Shown here: in pieces, positions 8,057 through 17,171 of the stretch
Layout: every line of letters starts with the position of its first letter
How positions within the stretch are numbered: position 1 is the stretch's first letter
Assembly: GCF_018260555.1 (NCBI RefSeq)
Contig: NZ_JAGLBB010000008.1
Coordinates: forward strand, 1 to 59,576
From: Deinococcus sp.
GTDB lineage: Bacteria; Deinococcota; Deinococci; Deinococcales; Deinococcaceae
Length of the DNA stretch: 59,576 nucleotides
Direction of reading: 5' to 3'
Position numbers and translations under genes: made by a program
Notes under the pieces: model-generated
Told to the model about the DNA's origin: nothing
Database searches by the model: none
The model's input: the letters and a program-made list of their open reading frames with translations, nothing else

Positions 8057-8841
8057 CGCGGGTCCCCGCGAAGTTCCATCACGAAGTCGTACCGGTCCCC
8101 GCGGTAGTGCGCGCGGGCGTACTCGATGGGCTGCCCGCCAGCCAGCCAGGACACGCGGTCGGTCGCCAGGAGGGCCGCGCCGACCGTGACGCCCAGCAGC
8201 GGCGAGAGGTGCAGGTCCGCGTTCAGGGCGCGCAGGTGGCGGATGGCGCGCACGGGGCTCAGGCCACGGCCCTGCAGCAGGGCGTACAGGCTGGCGTCCT
8301 GCACGTCCTGCTCGGTCAGATCGCCGACGAGCGTGGCGGGCAGCGTGGAATCCTCGACGGCCAGCGGCTCCCCGTCGGCGGTGCGCAGGCGGCGCAGGCG
8401 GTACACGCTCTCGCTGGGGGAGAGTGCAAGGCTCATGGCTTCCTGCGCGTTCGGGCGGGCCCGTTCGAAGCTCAGGACCTGCGCGCCGGGCGTCTGCCCG
8501 CGCGAGCGGACGTCCTCGGAGAACGAGGCCAGCAGCGCCAGGGGTCGGCTGGGCAGGTCGCCGGGCTGGGCGGGCGGCGTGACGAAGGTGCCACTGCCGT
8601 GCCGGCGGACGAGCAGACCCTGCTGGGACAGCAGTGACAGCGCCTGCCGGACGGTGACGCGGGACACGCCGAGGGTGGCGGCCAGGTCGCGTTCGGCTGG
8701 TAGGGCGCTGCCGCGGCGAAGCTGGCCGCTCTCGATGCGGCTGGCGAGTCCCTGCGCGACCTGCACGTAGACGGGCGTGGCGCTGGCCGCGTCCAGCGGG
8801 ATGGCCCAGGTGGTGAAGGCGTCAGACATCGCCGTAACCAT
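8053..8841 (-). CDS. GntR/HutC-family regulator with UTRA domain
   Basis: This 262-aa transcription factor has an N-terminal winged helix (about residues 25-90; 'PAERDLAATLGVSRVTVRQALSLL' pattern, 'RRHGSGTFV' wing) and a C-terminal UTRA effector domain (about 105-255). UTRA regulators such as NagR and MurR-region GntRs sense sugar phosphates. As first gene of the anmK-murQ operon, it probably senses an amino-sugar recycling intermediate. ATG at 8841 is used; a second ATG at 8829 is also possible. It is divergent from the peptide-binding protein gene at 8973, and GTGGT/ACCAC elements in the 130-bp spacer could be its sites. Confidence 0.87.
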   Translation of the reverse strand: MVTAMSDAFTTWAIPLDAASATPVYVQVAQGLASRIESGQLRRGSALPAERDLAATLGVSRVTVRQALSLLSQQGLLVRRHGSGTFVTPPAQPGDLPSRPLALLASFSEDVRSRGQTPGAQVLSFERARPNAQEAMSLALSPSESVYRLRRLRTADGEPLAVEDSTLPATLVGDLTEQDVQDASLYALLQGRGLSPVRAIRHLRALNADLHLSPLLGVTVGAALLATDRVSWLAGGQPIEYARAHYRGDRYDFVMELRGDPR

Positions 8842-8850
8842 ACCACCTTC

Positions 8851-8899
8851 AGACCACTGAGCGGCAGACTTGCAAGTGGACCCAAAGTGGTATTAGTCT
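8851..8899 (+). promoter_or_regulatory. Candidate promoter and GntR operator region for the peptide importer
   Basis: A plus-strand -35-like TTGCAA (8870-8875) lies 18 bp before TAGTCT (8894-8899). Inverted ACCACT (8853-8858) and AGTGGT (8886-8891) elements flank or overlap it, and a second ATACCAC lies at the gntR start. The pattern suits shared control of the two divergent units, but no exact known consensus was matched. Confidence 0.4.
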
Positions 8900-8972
8900 A
8901 GGGGCTGCACTGCACAATTCGCCGCCCACAGCAGACACTCCCCTGACAGCCGTCACCCCCCGGAGGCCCCTC

Positions 8973-10742
8973 ATGCGTAGACCCACCCCACTGGCACTGA
9001 TCACCCTTACCCTGATGACCGCTGCCCTGGCCGGCACCGCCCACGCCGCCCCCAAGAAGATCAGCGGGTACGGCACGCTCGGTGTCACGACCGGCAAGCA
9101 GGGCGGCACCTACACCCTGCCGCTCGGTGACAGCCCCCAGAGCCTGTTCTACTACGGGGTCATCGACAACAACCTCGGCCTGGTCTCCCAGCAGCTCTTC
9201 GACGGCCTGCTGGAGTTCAACCTCGCCACCTACAAACTGGAACCCGCCCTGGCCGAAAGTTACACCGTCAGCGACGGAGGAACAACCTACACCTTCAAAC
9301 TCCGCCAGGATGTCAAGTGGAGCGACGGCCAGACCTTCGACGCCGACGACGTGGTCTTCACCTACAAGAACATCATCATGAACCCCGAAGCCCGCGCCGG
9401 GGACGCCGCCAGCTTCAAACTGGACGGCAAACCCGTCGAGATCAGCCGCGTCAACCAGTACACCGTGAAGTTCGAACTGCCTCGCCCCAGCCCCGCTTTC
9501 CTGCTACAGATGCGCTCGTTCATCATGCCCAAGCACAAACTCCTGAAATTCTCGGAGGAAGGCGGCGCCAAGCCCAGCGACATTAACGGCGCGTGGCCCA
9601 CCAACAGCCCCGAAAGCGACGTGGTCGGCACCGGCCCCTTCAAACTCGCCACCTACACCGCCGGGCAGAAAGTCACGCTGGTCCGCAACCCCAACTACTG
9701 GAAGGTCGACGCGGCCGGCACCCGCCTCCCGTACCTCGACCGACTCGAATTCCTGATCATCCGTGATCCGCAGGCGCAGGTCGCGCAGTTCCTCGCCGGG
9801 AACCTCGACCAGCTGAACGTCAGCGGCGCGCAGTTCCCCGACCTGAAGGGCAAGGAAGTCGCCGGCGCGCCCTTCAAGATCATGCGTTCCACCGCCCTGT
9901 TCGGCAGTCCTCCCTTCGTCGCGTACAATTTCGACGCCAAGGACCCCGCCCTTGCCAAGGTCTTCAGCGACGTGCGCTTCCGCCGCGCCATGCAGGGCGC
10001 CCTGAACCGCGAACGCATCATCGACACCGTCTACAACGGTCTGGCCAGCCTGCCCGGTCACGGCGTCGCGCCCATCAACAAGCAGTGGTACGCCAACACC
10101 AAAGCCCAGCTGGGCAGCTTCAACGTTGCCGCCACCGGTCAGGCGCTCGACGCCATGGGCCTGAGCAAGAAAAACAGCGCCGGCATCCGTCTGCTGCCAG
10201 GTGGCAAGCCCCTGGAATTCGATCTGACGTACGCCACCGACAGCAGCACGTACCCTGCCATGGCCACCATCATCCAGAGCGACTTCGCCAAGGCCGGCGT
10301 GAAAGTCAACCTGCGCGGCATCCTGAACAGCAAACTCTTTTCCACCGGGTTAAGCGGCGACTGGGAAATGATCCTGCACGGCTTCGGGGACCAGCCCGAT
10401 CCGGAACTCCGCAAGCCCATCTGGCAGCCCGGCGGCGCCCTGTACTACTGGCACCGCAGCCTCCAGCCCGCCAAGGACGGCGACAAACCCAACATCGCAA
10501 AGATGGCCGCCTGGGAAAAAGACATCTACACCATCTTCGAAAAGGCCGCCACGACCACCAACGTCGGGGAACGCAAGGCGCTGTACACCCGCTGGCAGCT
10601 GCTGTTCGCGCAGAACCTGCCGGTCACGCCCATCGCCAAACCCGAGAACATCGGCGCGGTCAGCAACAAGTACGGTAACTACGTGTACAACCTGGGCGTC
10701 ATTCCCGGTTACAACCCCGTTCCGCTGATCTACCAGAAGTAA
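8973..10742 (+). CDS. Peptide ABC transporter substrate-binding protein (SBP family 5)
   Basis: This 589-aa exported solute receptor of the DppA/OppA class has a Sec signal peptide (Arg-rich start, hydrophobic core, 'GTAHA-A' cleavage near residue 26). Family-5 features follow: 'GGTYTLPLGDSPQ', 'LAESYTVSDGGTTYTFKLRQDVKWSDG', 'FDADDVVFTY' and 'VGTGPFKLATY'. It should deliver di- or oligopeptides, or muropeptides, to the permeases at 12727-14810. It is divergent from the cell-wall recycling operon and probably shares its regulator. The DNA is typical high GC, in contrast to the downstream paralogue. Confidence 0.92.
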   Translation: MRRPTPLALITLTLMTAALAGTAHAAPKKISGYGTLGVTTGKQGGTYTLPLGDSPQSLFYYGVIDNNLGLVSQQLFDGLLEFNLATYKLEPALAESYTVSDGGTTYTFKLRQDVKWSDGQTFDADDVVFTYKNIIMNPEARAGDAASFKLDGKPVEISRVNQYTVKFELPRPSPAFLLQMRSFIMPKHKLLKFSEEGGAKPSDINGAWPTNSPESDVVGTGPFKLATYTAGQKVTLVRNPNYWKVDAAGTRLPYLDRLEFLIIRDPQAQVAQFLAGNLDQLNVSGAQFPDLKGKEVAGAPFKIMRSTALFGSPPFVAYNFDAKDPALAKVFSDVRFRRAMQGALNRERIIDTVYNGLASLPGHGVAPINKQWYANTKAQLGSFNVAATGQALDAMGLSKKNSAGIRLLPGGKPLEFDLTYATDSSTYPAMATIIQSDFAKAGVKVNLRGILNSKLFSTGLSGDWEMILHGFGDQPDPELRKPIWQPGGALYYWHRSLQPAKDGDKPNIAKMAAWEKDIYTIFEKAATTTNVGERKALYTRWQLLFAQNLPVTPIAKPENIGAVSNKYGNYVYNLGVIPGYNPVPLIYQK

Positions 10743-10780
10743 CGCATCTGACGGAGCCTTTTAAGCTTGTTCCGTAGGTA

Positions 10781-10825
10781 AAGATTGAGGTTTAGTCCCA
10801 GGCTTCACGCGCCCTGGTCAATCTT
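10781..10825. repeat. Inverted repeat between the two binding-protein genes
   Basis: AAGATTGA (10781-10788) pairs with TCAATCTT (10818-10825), with an inner CCAGG/CCTGG pair. There is no T-run, so a processing or attenuator hairpin is as likely as a terminator. Confidence 0.45.
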
Positions 10826-10882
10826 CTTCCACGTCATTTGAAACTTTACCAACTCTCCCACTTCTTTGCACTGGAGGACATT

Positions 10883-12619
10883 ATGCGTACACAATGGGTT
10901 CTTGCATTCGGATTAAGCGTACTAGGTAGTATAGCCCCGGCACAGCAGGTAGCAGGTGCCAACCTTAAGAATGCCGGGATTGTTCCCGGGAAGTCGGGAG
11001 GAACGTACACTCTTCCCCTGGGCGACAGCCCACAGACGTTTAACTACTTTGGCGCCATCGATAACAACAATTACACGATTCTCAATAATGTTCTTGAGAG
11101 CCTTGTGCAGTACAATCTGGCTACCTACAAACTTGAGCCTGGTCTAGCTGAAAGCTGGACGACCAGTAAAGATGGTAAGGTCTGGACGTTCAATCTTCGA
11201 AAGGGGGTCAAGTGGCATGACGGCAAAACGTTCGACGCCGATGATGTGGTCTTCACCTATAACAACATTATCCTCAACCCCGGTGTGCGCGCCAATCAGA
11301 TTCCCAATTTGACCTTTGGGGGAGAACCAATCAAGGTCGAGAAGGTTGACCAGTATACCGTCCGGATGACGCTCAAGCAGGCGGCGGGCGCGTTCTTGCA
11401 GCCTCTGAGGATTTTTATTTTCCCACAACACGTTTTTGCGGCCATAAATCCGCTGAAAAATCCGGATAAATTTATGCAGATGTGGGGAACAGACGAGGCC
11501 AGCAGTGTGGTTGGGACTGGTCCTTTTAAGCTGTCAAGTTATGTGTCGGGGCAGAAAGTCACCCTGACGCGCAACCCCAACTACTGGAAAGTAGATACGA
11601 AGGGAACGAAGCTCCCCTACTTGGACCGGCTCGAATACCTGGTGATACGTGATCCCCAGGCACAGGTCGCTCAATTCCTGGCTGGCAATATAGACGAGAT
11701 CAATATCAACGGTGCTCAATTTCCCGACTTGAAGCAAAAGGAGATCAGCGGCGCGCCATTCAAGATTCAACGAAGTAAAGCGCTCTTCGGCAGCCCGCCC
11801 CACCTGGCATTCAACTTTGACGCCAAGGATCCCCAACTGGCGAAAGTCTTCCGTGATCTGCGCTTCCGTCAGGCGATTCAGTCAGCGCTCAACCGGCCCC
11901 GGATCATCAGTGACATATACAACACGGTTGCTGTTCTTCCAGGCCACGGCGTCTCGCCGATCAGCGAGTTTTATGTCAATACCCGCAACCAGCTTGGCCG
12001 GTATGACTTGAAAGCCGCCGCCGCGAAACTGGACGCCATGGGTCTTAAAGACACTGACCGTGATGGTATTCGCAATATTGCGCCCGGGAAAAATCTGGAG
12101 TTCGATCTGCTCTACGGCACCGACAGTACGATTTACCCAGCTGTGACCACCATTCTGCAAAATGACCTGAAAAGCATAGGGGTCAAGGCGAACCCCAAGG
12201 GCATTCTGGTATCTAACCTGCTGTCTACAGGCATGAGCGGTAACTTCGAGGCCATGATCCTCGCGTTTGGTGATCAGCCTGATCCTCAGCTGCGCCGTGA
12301 AATCTGGCAGCCGGGCCAGGCCCTACACTATTGGCACCTCTCGACCCGTAAAGCCGACGGAACACTGAACACGGTGACCATGTTTCCCTGGGAAAAACGG
12401 ATTCACGACATCTTCGAGCAGGGTGCCACAACCATTGATCCGATAAAGCGCCGTGCGCTCTACGGTGAATGGCAGATGTTGTTCGCGAAAAACCTGCCCG
12501 TCATCATGATCGCCAAGGCGGATAACCTGGCCGCTGTAAGCAATAAGGTTGGGAATTTCATTTATAACCTTGGGCCCATTCCAACCTATAACACCAACAC
12601 GTTTATCTACATGAAGTAA
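10883..12619 (+). CDS. Second peptide ABC substrate-binding protein, lower-GC paralogue
   Basis: This 578-aa family-5 binding protein is clearly homologous along its whole length to the product of 8973-10742 (shared 'GGTYTLPLGDSPQ', 'NLATYKLEP', 'TFDADDVVFTY', 'VGTGPFKL', 'RDPQAQVAQFLAGN'). ATG at 10883 is chosen over an upstream in-frame ATG because GGAGG lies 5-6 bases before it and a signal peptide (about 'MRTQWVLAFGLSVLGSIAPA') then begins at residue 1. Codon use is plainly more AT-rich than in the neighbours (many AAA, ATT, GAT, TTT), suggesting separate acquisition or relaxed origin rather than a recent local duplication. It probably has a different ligand but uses the same permeases. 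Confidence 0.92.
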   Translation: MRTQWVLAFGLSVLGSIAPAQQVAGANLKNAGIVPGKSGGTYTLPLGDSPQTFNYFGAIDNNNYTILNNVLESLVQYNLATYKLEPGLAESWTTSKDGKVWTFNLRKGVKWHDGKTFDADDVVFTYNNIILNPGVRANQIPNLTFGGEPIKVEKVDQYTVRMTLKQAAGAFLQPLRIFIFPQHVFAAINPLKNPDKFMQMWGTDEASSVVGTGPFKLSSYVSGQKVTLTRNPNYWKVDTKGTKLPYLDRLEYLVIRDPQAQVAQFLAGNIDEININGAQFPDLKQKEISGAPFKIQRSKALFGSPPHLAFNFDAKDPQLAKVFRDLRFRQAIQSALNRPRIISDIYNTVAVLPGHGVSPISEFYVNTRNQLGRYDLKAAAAKLDAMGLKDTDRDGIRNIAPGKNLEFDLLYGTDSTIYPAVTTILQNDLKSIGVKANPKGILVSNLLSTGMSGNFEAMILAFGDQPDPQLRREIWQPGQALHYWHLSTRKADGTLNTVTMFPWEKRIHDIFEQGATTIDPIKRRALYGEWQMLFAKNLPVIMIAKADNLAAVSNKVGNFIYNLGPIPTYNTNTFIYMK

Positions 12620-12669
12620 ATGGAACAGGGCGAGTCGACAGCATTACTCCTATCGCCCTTCTCCATTTA
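12617..12669 (+). terminator. Strong stem-loop after the second binding-protein gene
   Basis: TAAATGGA-ac-AGGGCGA pairs with TCGCCCT-tc-TCCATTTA, a 15-bp interrupted stem beginning at the stop codon. No long T-run follows. It probably terminates partially or stabilises the upstream mRNA, which would give more binding protein than permease. Confidence 0.65.
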
Positions 12670-12726
12670 TTAAGGGAGTTTCTCAGTGTGTCTCAAGCTT
12701 CCCTCTCCATCTAACAACGGCCCAGC

Positions 12727-13698
12727 ATGCTGAACTTCACTATCCGGCGCATTCTAGGCATGATTCCCACGCTCCTGCTGATCAGCGTGGTGTGCTTCAC
12801 CGTCATTCAGATGCAGCCCGGCAGTTTTGTAGATCAGTACCTCGACGACCCGCGCGTCACCAAGGAGACGGTCGCCAACATCACGCGGCAACTGGGTCTG
12901 GATCAGCCGCTGTGGGTGCAGTACCTGACCTGGATGAAGGGGATCGTCACGCAGGGAGACTTCGGGTTCTCGTTCGCAAGCGGCCGGCCGGTGTCCAGTC
13001 TGATCTGGGAGCGTCTGGGCTGGACGGTCTTCCTGGCCCTGCTGACCCTGCTGGTCTCCTGGGCGATCGCGGTGCCGCTGGGCATCTACACCGCCCTGAA
13101 CCGCTACTCCAAACGCAGCGCCGCCCTGAACTTCTTCGGGTACGTGAGCCTCGCCACACCGGACTTTTTGGTGGCGCTGCTGCTGATCGCGCTGGTCCTG
13201 AAGTGGGGCGGGTCGAACGTGGGCGGCCTGTTCAGCCCGCAGTTCATCGACGCGCCCTGGAGCGCCGCGAAGGTGCTGGACCTGATGAACCACCTGTGGA
13301 TTCCCATGATCGCCATCGGCCTCGAAGGCGTCGCGGGCCTGATGCGGCAGATGCGGGCGTCCATGCTGGACGTGACCGGGCAGGATTACGTGCGCACGGC
13401 GCGCGCCAAGGGTCTCGCTGAGCGCCAGGTCATGTGGAAGCACGCGGTGCGCAACGCCGTGAACCCCCTGATCAGCCTCGCGGGCCTGAGCCTGCCCAGT
13501 CTGATCTCGGGCACCATCATTGCCAGCATCGTGCTGAACCTGCCGACCATCGGGCCGTTCCTGTACGACAGCCTGCTGAACAAGGACCAGTACGTCGCCA
13601 TGACGCTGCTGCTGTTCAGTGCGCTGCTGCTGCTGATCGGGAACCTGCTCTCGGATCTGGCGCTGGCGTGGGCGGACCCGCGCGTGAGGTTCGAATGA
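12727..13698 (+). CDS. Dipeptide-type ABC transporter permease (DppB/OppB family)
   Basis: This 323-aa inner-membrane protein has about six membrane spans. The N-terminal signature is 'RRILGMIPTLLLISVVCFTVIQMQPG', and the cytoplasmic EAA loop that contacts the ATPase is near residue 215-235 ('QDYVRTARAKGL...WKHAVRNAVNPL'). It pairs with the next gene, overlapping it by ATGA, to form the translocation channel fed by the two binding proteins upstream. No ATP-binding subunit gene follows, so the ATPases must be encoded elsewhere. Confidence 0.93.
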   Translation: MLNFTIRRILGMIPTLLLISVVCFTVIQMQPGSFVDQYLDDPRVTKETVANITRQLGLDQPLWVQYLTWMKGIVTQGDFGFSFASGRPVSSLIWERLGWTVFLALLTLLVSWAIAVPLGIYTALNRYSKRSAALNFFGYVSLATPDFLVALLLIALVLKWGGSNVGGLFSPQFIDAPWSAAKVLDLMNHLWIPMIAIGLEGVAGLMRQMRASMLDVTGQDYVRTARAKGLAERQVMWKHAVRNAVNPLISLAGLSLPSLISGTIIASIVLNLPTIGPFLYDSLLNKDQYVAMTLLLFSALLLLIGNLLSDLALAWADPRVRFE

Positions 13699-14810
13699 CT
13701 GCCGCAGCCGCCACGCCGGGTGCACCCACCCGGCAGACGCCCCTGACCCTGGCGCTGCGCCGGTTCCGCCGCAACCGCGTGGGCGTCCTGAGCGCCTGGG
13801 TGTTGGCCGCTCTGTATGCCATCGCCCTGCTCGCCGGGTTTCTCTCGCCCTACTCGATTACCGCTCAGCACGAGGGGTACTCCTTTCAGCGCCCCCAGCC
13901 CATTCACGTCGTCCACGACGGCAAACTGACGCGGCCATTCGTGTACGGCTTCAAGAAGACCCGGGATCCCGTCACGTACCTCAGCACCTTCGCGCCCGAT
14001 ACCAGCCGCCCCCTTCCGATCCTGCTGTTCGTGCGGGGCGAGGACCCGGCCGAATCCGCGTACAACTTTCTGGGCGTGATTCGCAGTCAGTGGCACATGT
14101 TCGGCGTGAAAGAGGGCTACTACTTTCCGCTGGGAACCGACAAGTTCGGCCGTGACCTGCTTTCGCGTATGCTGGTCGGCTCGCAGGTCAGCCTGACCGT
14201 CGGCGTGATCGGCATCCTAATCTCATTCACCATCGGCATCGTGCTGGGCGGCGTCAGCGGGTACTTTGGCGGCTGGACCGACAACCTGATTCAGCGGCTG
14301 GTCGAGGTCCTGCTGTCCTTCCCACGCCTGCCGATCCTGCTGGCCCTGTCCACCATCATTCCGGCCCGCTGGCCCAGCACCTGGGTGTACCTGGGGATTG
14401 TCGCCGTGCTGGCCCTGATCGGCTGGGCCGGACTGGCCCGCGTGATCCGTGGGCAGGTCATGAGTGCGCGTACCGTCGATTACGTGCAGGCGGCCCGCGC
14501 CATCGGCAGCAGCGACCTGCGCGTGATCCTGCGGCACATCATGCCGAACCTCAGTTCGTTCCTGATCGTCACCGCTACCCTCGCCCTGCCCGGCTACATC
14601 CTCGGCGAGAGTGCCCTGAGCTTCCTTGGCCTGGGCATCAAGGAACCCATGACAAGCTGGGGCCTGCTGCTCAAGGACGCGCAGAACTTCGAAACCCTGA
14701 ACCTCTACCCCTGGCTCCTGCTGCCGGGGCTCATGATCGTGACGTCCGTCCTGGCCTTCAACTTCCTGGGGGACGCCCTGCGCGACGCCGCCGACACCCA
14801 GAGCCGCTGA
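13695..14810 (+). CDS. Dipeptide-type ABC transporter permease (DppC/OppC family)
   Basis: This 371-aa partner permease has its ATG inside the ATGA overlap with the upstream gene. It has an N-terminal 'LTLALRRFRRNRVGVLSAWVL' first span, a long external loop (about residues 60-150, longer than in typical DppC), and then the transport domain. The domain includes 'GTDKFGRDLLSRMLVGSQVSL' and the EAA loop 'VDYVQAARAIGSSDLRVILRHIMPN'. It forms a heterodimer with the DppB-like protein. It is the last gene of the transporter unit and converges on the SDR gene. Confidence 0.93.
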   Translation: MTAAAATPGAPTRQTPLTLALRRFRRNRVGVLSAWVLAALYAIALLAGFLSPYSITAQHEGYSFQRPQPIHVVHDGKLTRPFVYGFKKTRDPVTYLSTFAPDTSRPLPILLFVRGEDPAESAYNFLGVIRSQWHMFGVKEGYYFPLGTDKFGRDLLSRMLVGSQVSLTVGVIGILISFTIGIVLGGVSGYFGGWTDNLIQRLVEVLLSFPRLPILLALSTIIPARWPSTWVYLGIVAVLALIGWAGLARVIRGQVMSARTVDYVQAARAIGSSDLRVILRHIMPNLSSFLIVTATLALPGYILGESALSFLGLGIKEPMTSWGLLLKDAQNFETLNLYPWLLLPGLMIVTSVLAFNFLGDALRDAADTQSR

Positions 14811-14822
14811 CCGCCCTGATCG

Positions 14823-14914
14823 GCGGACGCGTGACGGAGGCCGGGCCACACCAGGCGGCCAGGATGTCCCGGCACGCGACAGGTGTCCCGGCACACAGCA
14901 GGATGCGCGTCCGC
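14823..14914. repeat. Inverted and tandem repeats between convergent genes
   Basis: GCGGACGCG (14823-14831) is inverted at 14906-14914. Between them, two tandem units of about 19-20 bp share TGTCCCGGCACRC. They lie between the convergent permease and SDR genes and may act as a bidirectional terminator; there is no T-run. Confidence 0.35.
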
Positions 14915-14960
14915 TTTCATCCACTGCCAGCACCGTTCACGGAACGCCGCTGCTATGCGA

Positions 14961-15974
14961 CTACTTTTGCGTGCCGTCCTGGTGCGCTCCGAGCTGGTTG
15001 AATTCCACCTCGGCGGCGCGTTTGATGGGATTGCTGCGAGTAGCCGTACCCTCGACCTCACGTCCCATTCGCGTGACGGTGGAACCGGACGGGGCGGGCA
15101 ACAGGCGGTTGGTCAGGCCCATCAGGTCCGCCGTGAGTTGCGGGGCCAGTGCCTGCGCTGAGCGCATCAGCCACGCCGGGCCGCCCACCATGGTTTCTGC
15201 GTCACCGCGCACCAGCGCCGTCACGATGCGCCGCGCCGCCTCCTGCGCGTCCAGTGACACCACCGGCAGGCTGTCCGCCGTGGCGAACCACGCGTATTCC
15301 TGCGCGTGGCGGCCCTTCACGATGGCGTGCCTGGGACTGCCGGTCCGCATCAGGCCCGGCAGGACGGTCGTGACCGTGATGCCCTCCCGTTCCAGTTCCG
15401 CCCGCAAGGCCTGGCCCAGCCCCGCCGAGGCGAACTTGCTCACCGAGTACGGCGCCAGGTGCGGCACCGCCACCCGCCCCCCCACCGACGACACGATCAG
15501 CACGCGCCCCCCGCCGCGCAGGTGCGGGCGCGCCGCGAGCGTCAGGCGCAGCGGCGCCAGGGCGTTCACCTCCAGGATCTCCCGGAAGTCCCCCTCCGTC
15601 ATGTCCGCCAGGGGACCCACCTGAATCAGACCCGCGTTGTTCACCAGGACGTCCAGCCGCCCGTGCGCCCGCACAGTCTGCTCGATGGCCCGCTCGATGT
15701 CAGCGATGACGGTCACGTCGCCTGCCACGACCTGAACCCGCTCGCCCGCGTTCAGACTGTCCTGCGCGCGTTCCAGGTCGTCGGCCGAGCGGGCCATCAG
15801 GGTCACACGCGCCCCGCGGTCCAGCAGTTCGCGGGCCAGGGCCAGCCCCAGTCCCCGCGACCCGCCCGTGATCAGCGCCGCGCGGCCCGTCAGGTCGTAC
15901 GGCGCACGCAGAGCGCGGCGGGCGGCGATAGCCCCCACGGCGGCGGTCAGCAGCAGTCGTTTCGGGATTCTCAT
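14961..15974 (-). CDS. SDR-family NAD(P)-dependent oxidoreductase
   Basis: This 337-aa classical short-chain dehydrogenase has the nucleotide-binding 'GGSRGLGLALA', the 'NNAG' motif, Ser in 'SSVGG' and the catalytic 'YSVSK'. An N-terminal hydrophobic stretch (LLLTAAVGAIAA) may anchor it to the membrane. ATG at 15974 is chosen because the SDR fold starts about 26 residues later and the upstream in-frame extension is not typical. The substrate is unknown. A C-terminal extension of about 60 residues follows the core. It lies 97 bp after the SRPBCC-like gene on the same strand. Confidence 0.85.
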   Translation of the reverse strand: MRIPKRLLLTAAVGAIAARRALRAPYDLTGRAALITGGSRGLGLALARELLDRGARVTLMARSADDLERAQDSLNAGERVQVVAGDVTVIADIERAIEQTVRAHGRLDVLVNNAGLIQVGPLADMTEGDFREILEVNALAPLRLTLAARPHLRGGGRVLIVSSVGGRVAVPHLAPYSVSKFASAGLGQALRAELEREGITVTTVLPGLMRTGSPRHAIVKGRHAQEYAWFATADSLPVVSLDAQEAARRIVTALVRGDAETMVGGPAWLMRSAQALAPQLTADLMGLTNRLLPAPSGSTVTRMGREVEGTATRSNPIKRAAEVEFNQLGAHQDGTQK

Positions 15975-16071
15975 GACAGCAGTGTGCCGCCCGGCGCCGC
16001 GCAGGCAGCGCTGCGTGAAGCCCGCCACAAGGTCCGCCGCACATACGATAAAAGGGGAGGGCCTGACGCTC

Positions 16072-16674
16072 TCACGGCCACTCGGCTGTGGTGGTGCCGT
16101 GACTGACCTTGCGCCCCCCGCTGGAACGCAGGATGCGGCGCAGGCCCGCCTCCCACGTCATGCGTTGCAGGATGCCCACACCTAGCAGGTACGCCAGGCG
16201 GTCGAACCAGCTACTGGCCCGCATCTGCGAAACCACCTGCAGGCGGTAGCGGTCTTCGCCCAGCGACTCGGCGCGAAACTCGATCCAGCCGGACTCGGTG
16301 TGCTGTTTCAGGGTTTCGAGGCGGAAGCAGTCAGCGCCGACGGCCGTCACCTGCACCCGCGCGCGGCGCACACCGAGCATCAGAATGGTGAACTGATCGC
16401 CAACCTGCGTCCGTCCCGGTCCGCCCCGAACCCGCCGGAACCAGGCCAGGAGCTTCGGGATGCGGGCGGGCAGGTGCTGCAGGGCGCTGTCCATCACGTC
16501 CGTCATGGGCCGGGAAGGCCCGGCAAGATCCACCCAATATGTGCGGCGCGTGACCGGGCCGACCCCATCGCGCAGATCCGTGACGCGCCAGCCGCCCACC
16601 GGTAGGCGCAGAAATCGCGTGGCGTAGGCGGCTGTCAGCAGCACCCAGAAACGCTGGGCCGTCACGCGCCCCAC
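16072..16674 (-). CDS. Hypothetical protein, SRPBCC/DUF1990-like
   Basis: This 200-aa protein uses a GTG start at 16674. Its second half alternates strands around 'GDQFTILMLGVRRARVQV' and 'ESGWIEFRAESLGEDRYRLQVVSQMRA' and then a helix, reminiscent of START/SRPBCC helix-grip domains that bind lipids and often occur beside SDR enzymes. No catalytic motif is visible. It may share a transcript with the SDR gene. The family call is tentative. Confidence 0.6.
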   Translation of the reverse strand: MGRVTAQRFWVLLTAAYATRFLRLPVGGWRVTDLRDGVGPVTRRTYWVDLAGPSRPMTDVMDSALQHLPARIPKLLAWFRRVRGGPGRTQVGDQFTILMLGVRRARVQVTAVGADCFRLETLKQHTESGWIEFRAESLGEDRYRLQVVSQMRASSWFDRLAYLLGVGILQRMTWEAGLRRILRSSGGRKVSHGTTTAEWP

Positions 16675-17171
16675 CGGGCTGACAGCAGAGCGTGAACGAA
16701 CAGAAGGGTGTCACTTCTCATACGGCAGTCTGGCCGCTGCGTGTCGCGGGCTCATGAGCCCTGTCTGAACGGTTGGCGGCCAACCTCTCATACGGCTGCA
16801 GCCTGTCGCAATACCAACGAGGGAGGCTGCCGGATTGCCAGCGCTGCGTCCGGCACCCGCTGTGCTTTCTCGTGCGTGAGCTCGAGATTGAACGGCTCTT
16901 ACTGAACATCCAGTTGGTGTTGGCGGCATGCGACTTCCAGCCGATTCGGTCACCTCTCGGAGCGGAGATGGGTAGCCTCTTCCAAGCCTCAAATCCGCCA
17001 TATTGACACCCGAACTGTTGATCCGCTTTCCCGGTCTGTTGCGGTGGAACGCTGGCTCAAACCACTGCAATGAGCCTATGTATGAGATGAGTGATACCGT
17101 TTCCTTAACGGTCCCTTGGACGGCGCTTATGGTTCGGGACTCCTGTTCGTACGGCCTACTACCATGCCGAT
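16675..17171. other. Intergenic stretch, about 500 bp, no clear gene
   Basis: The block TCTCATACGGC occurs twice (about 16716 and 16786). Composition is more AT-rich than the neighbours, and short frames on both strands lack protein-like pattern. It may be an eroded mobile or repeat remnant. The promoters of both flanking divergent genes must lie here. Confidence 0.4.
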
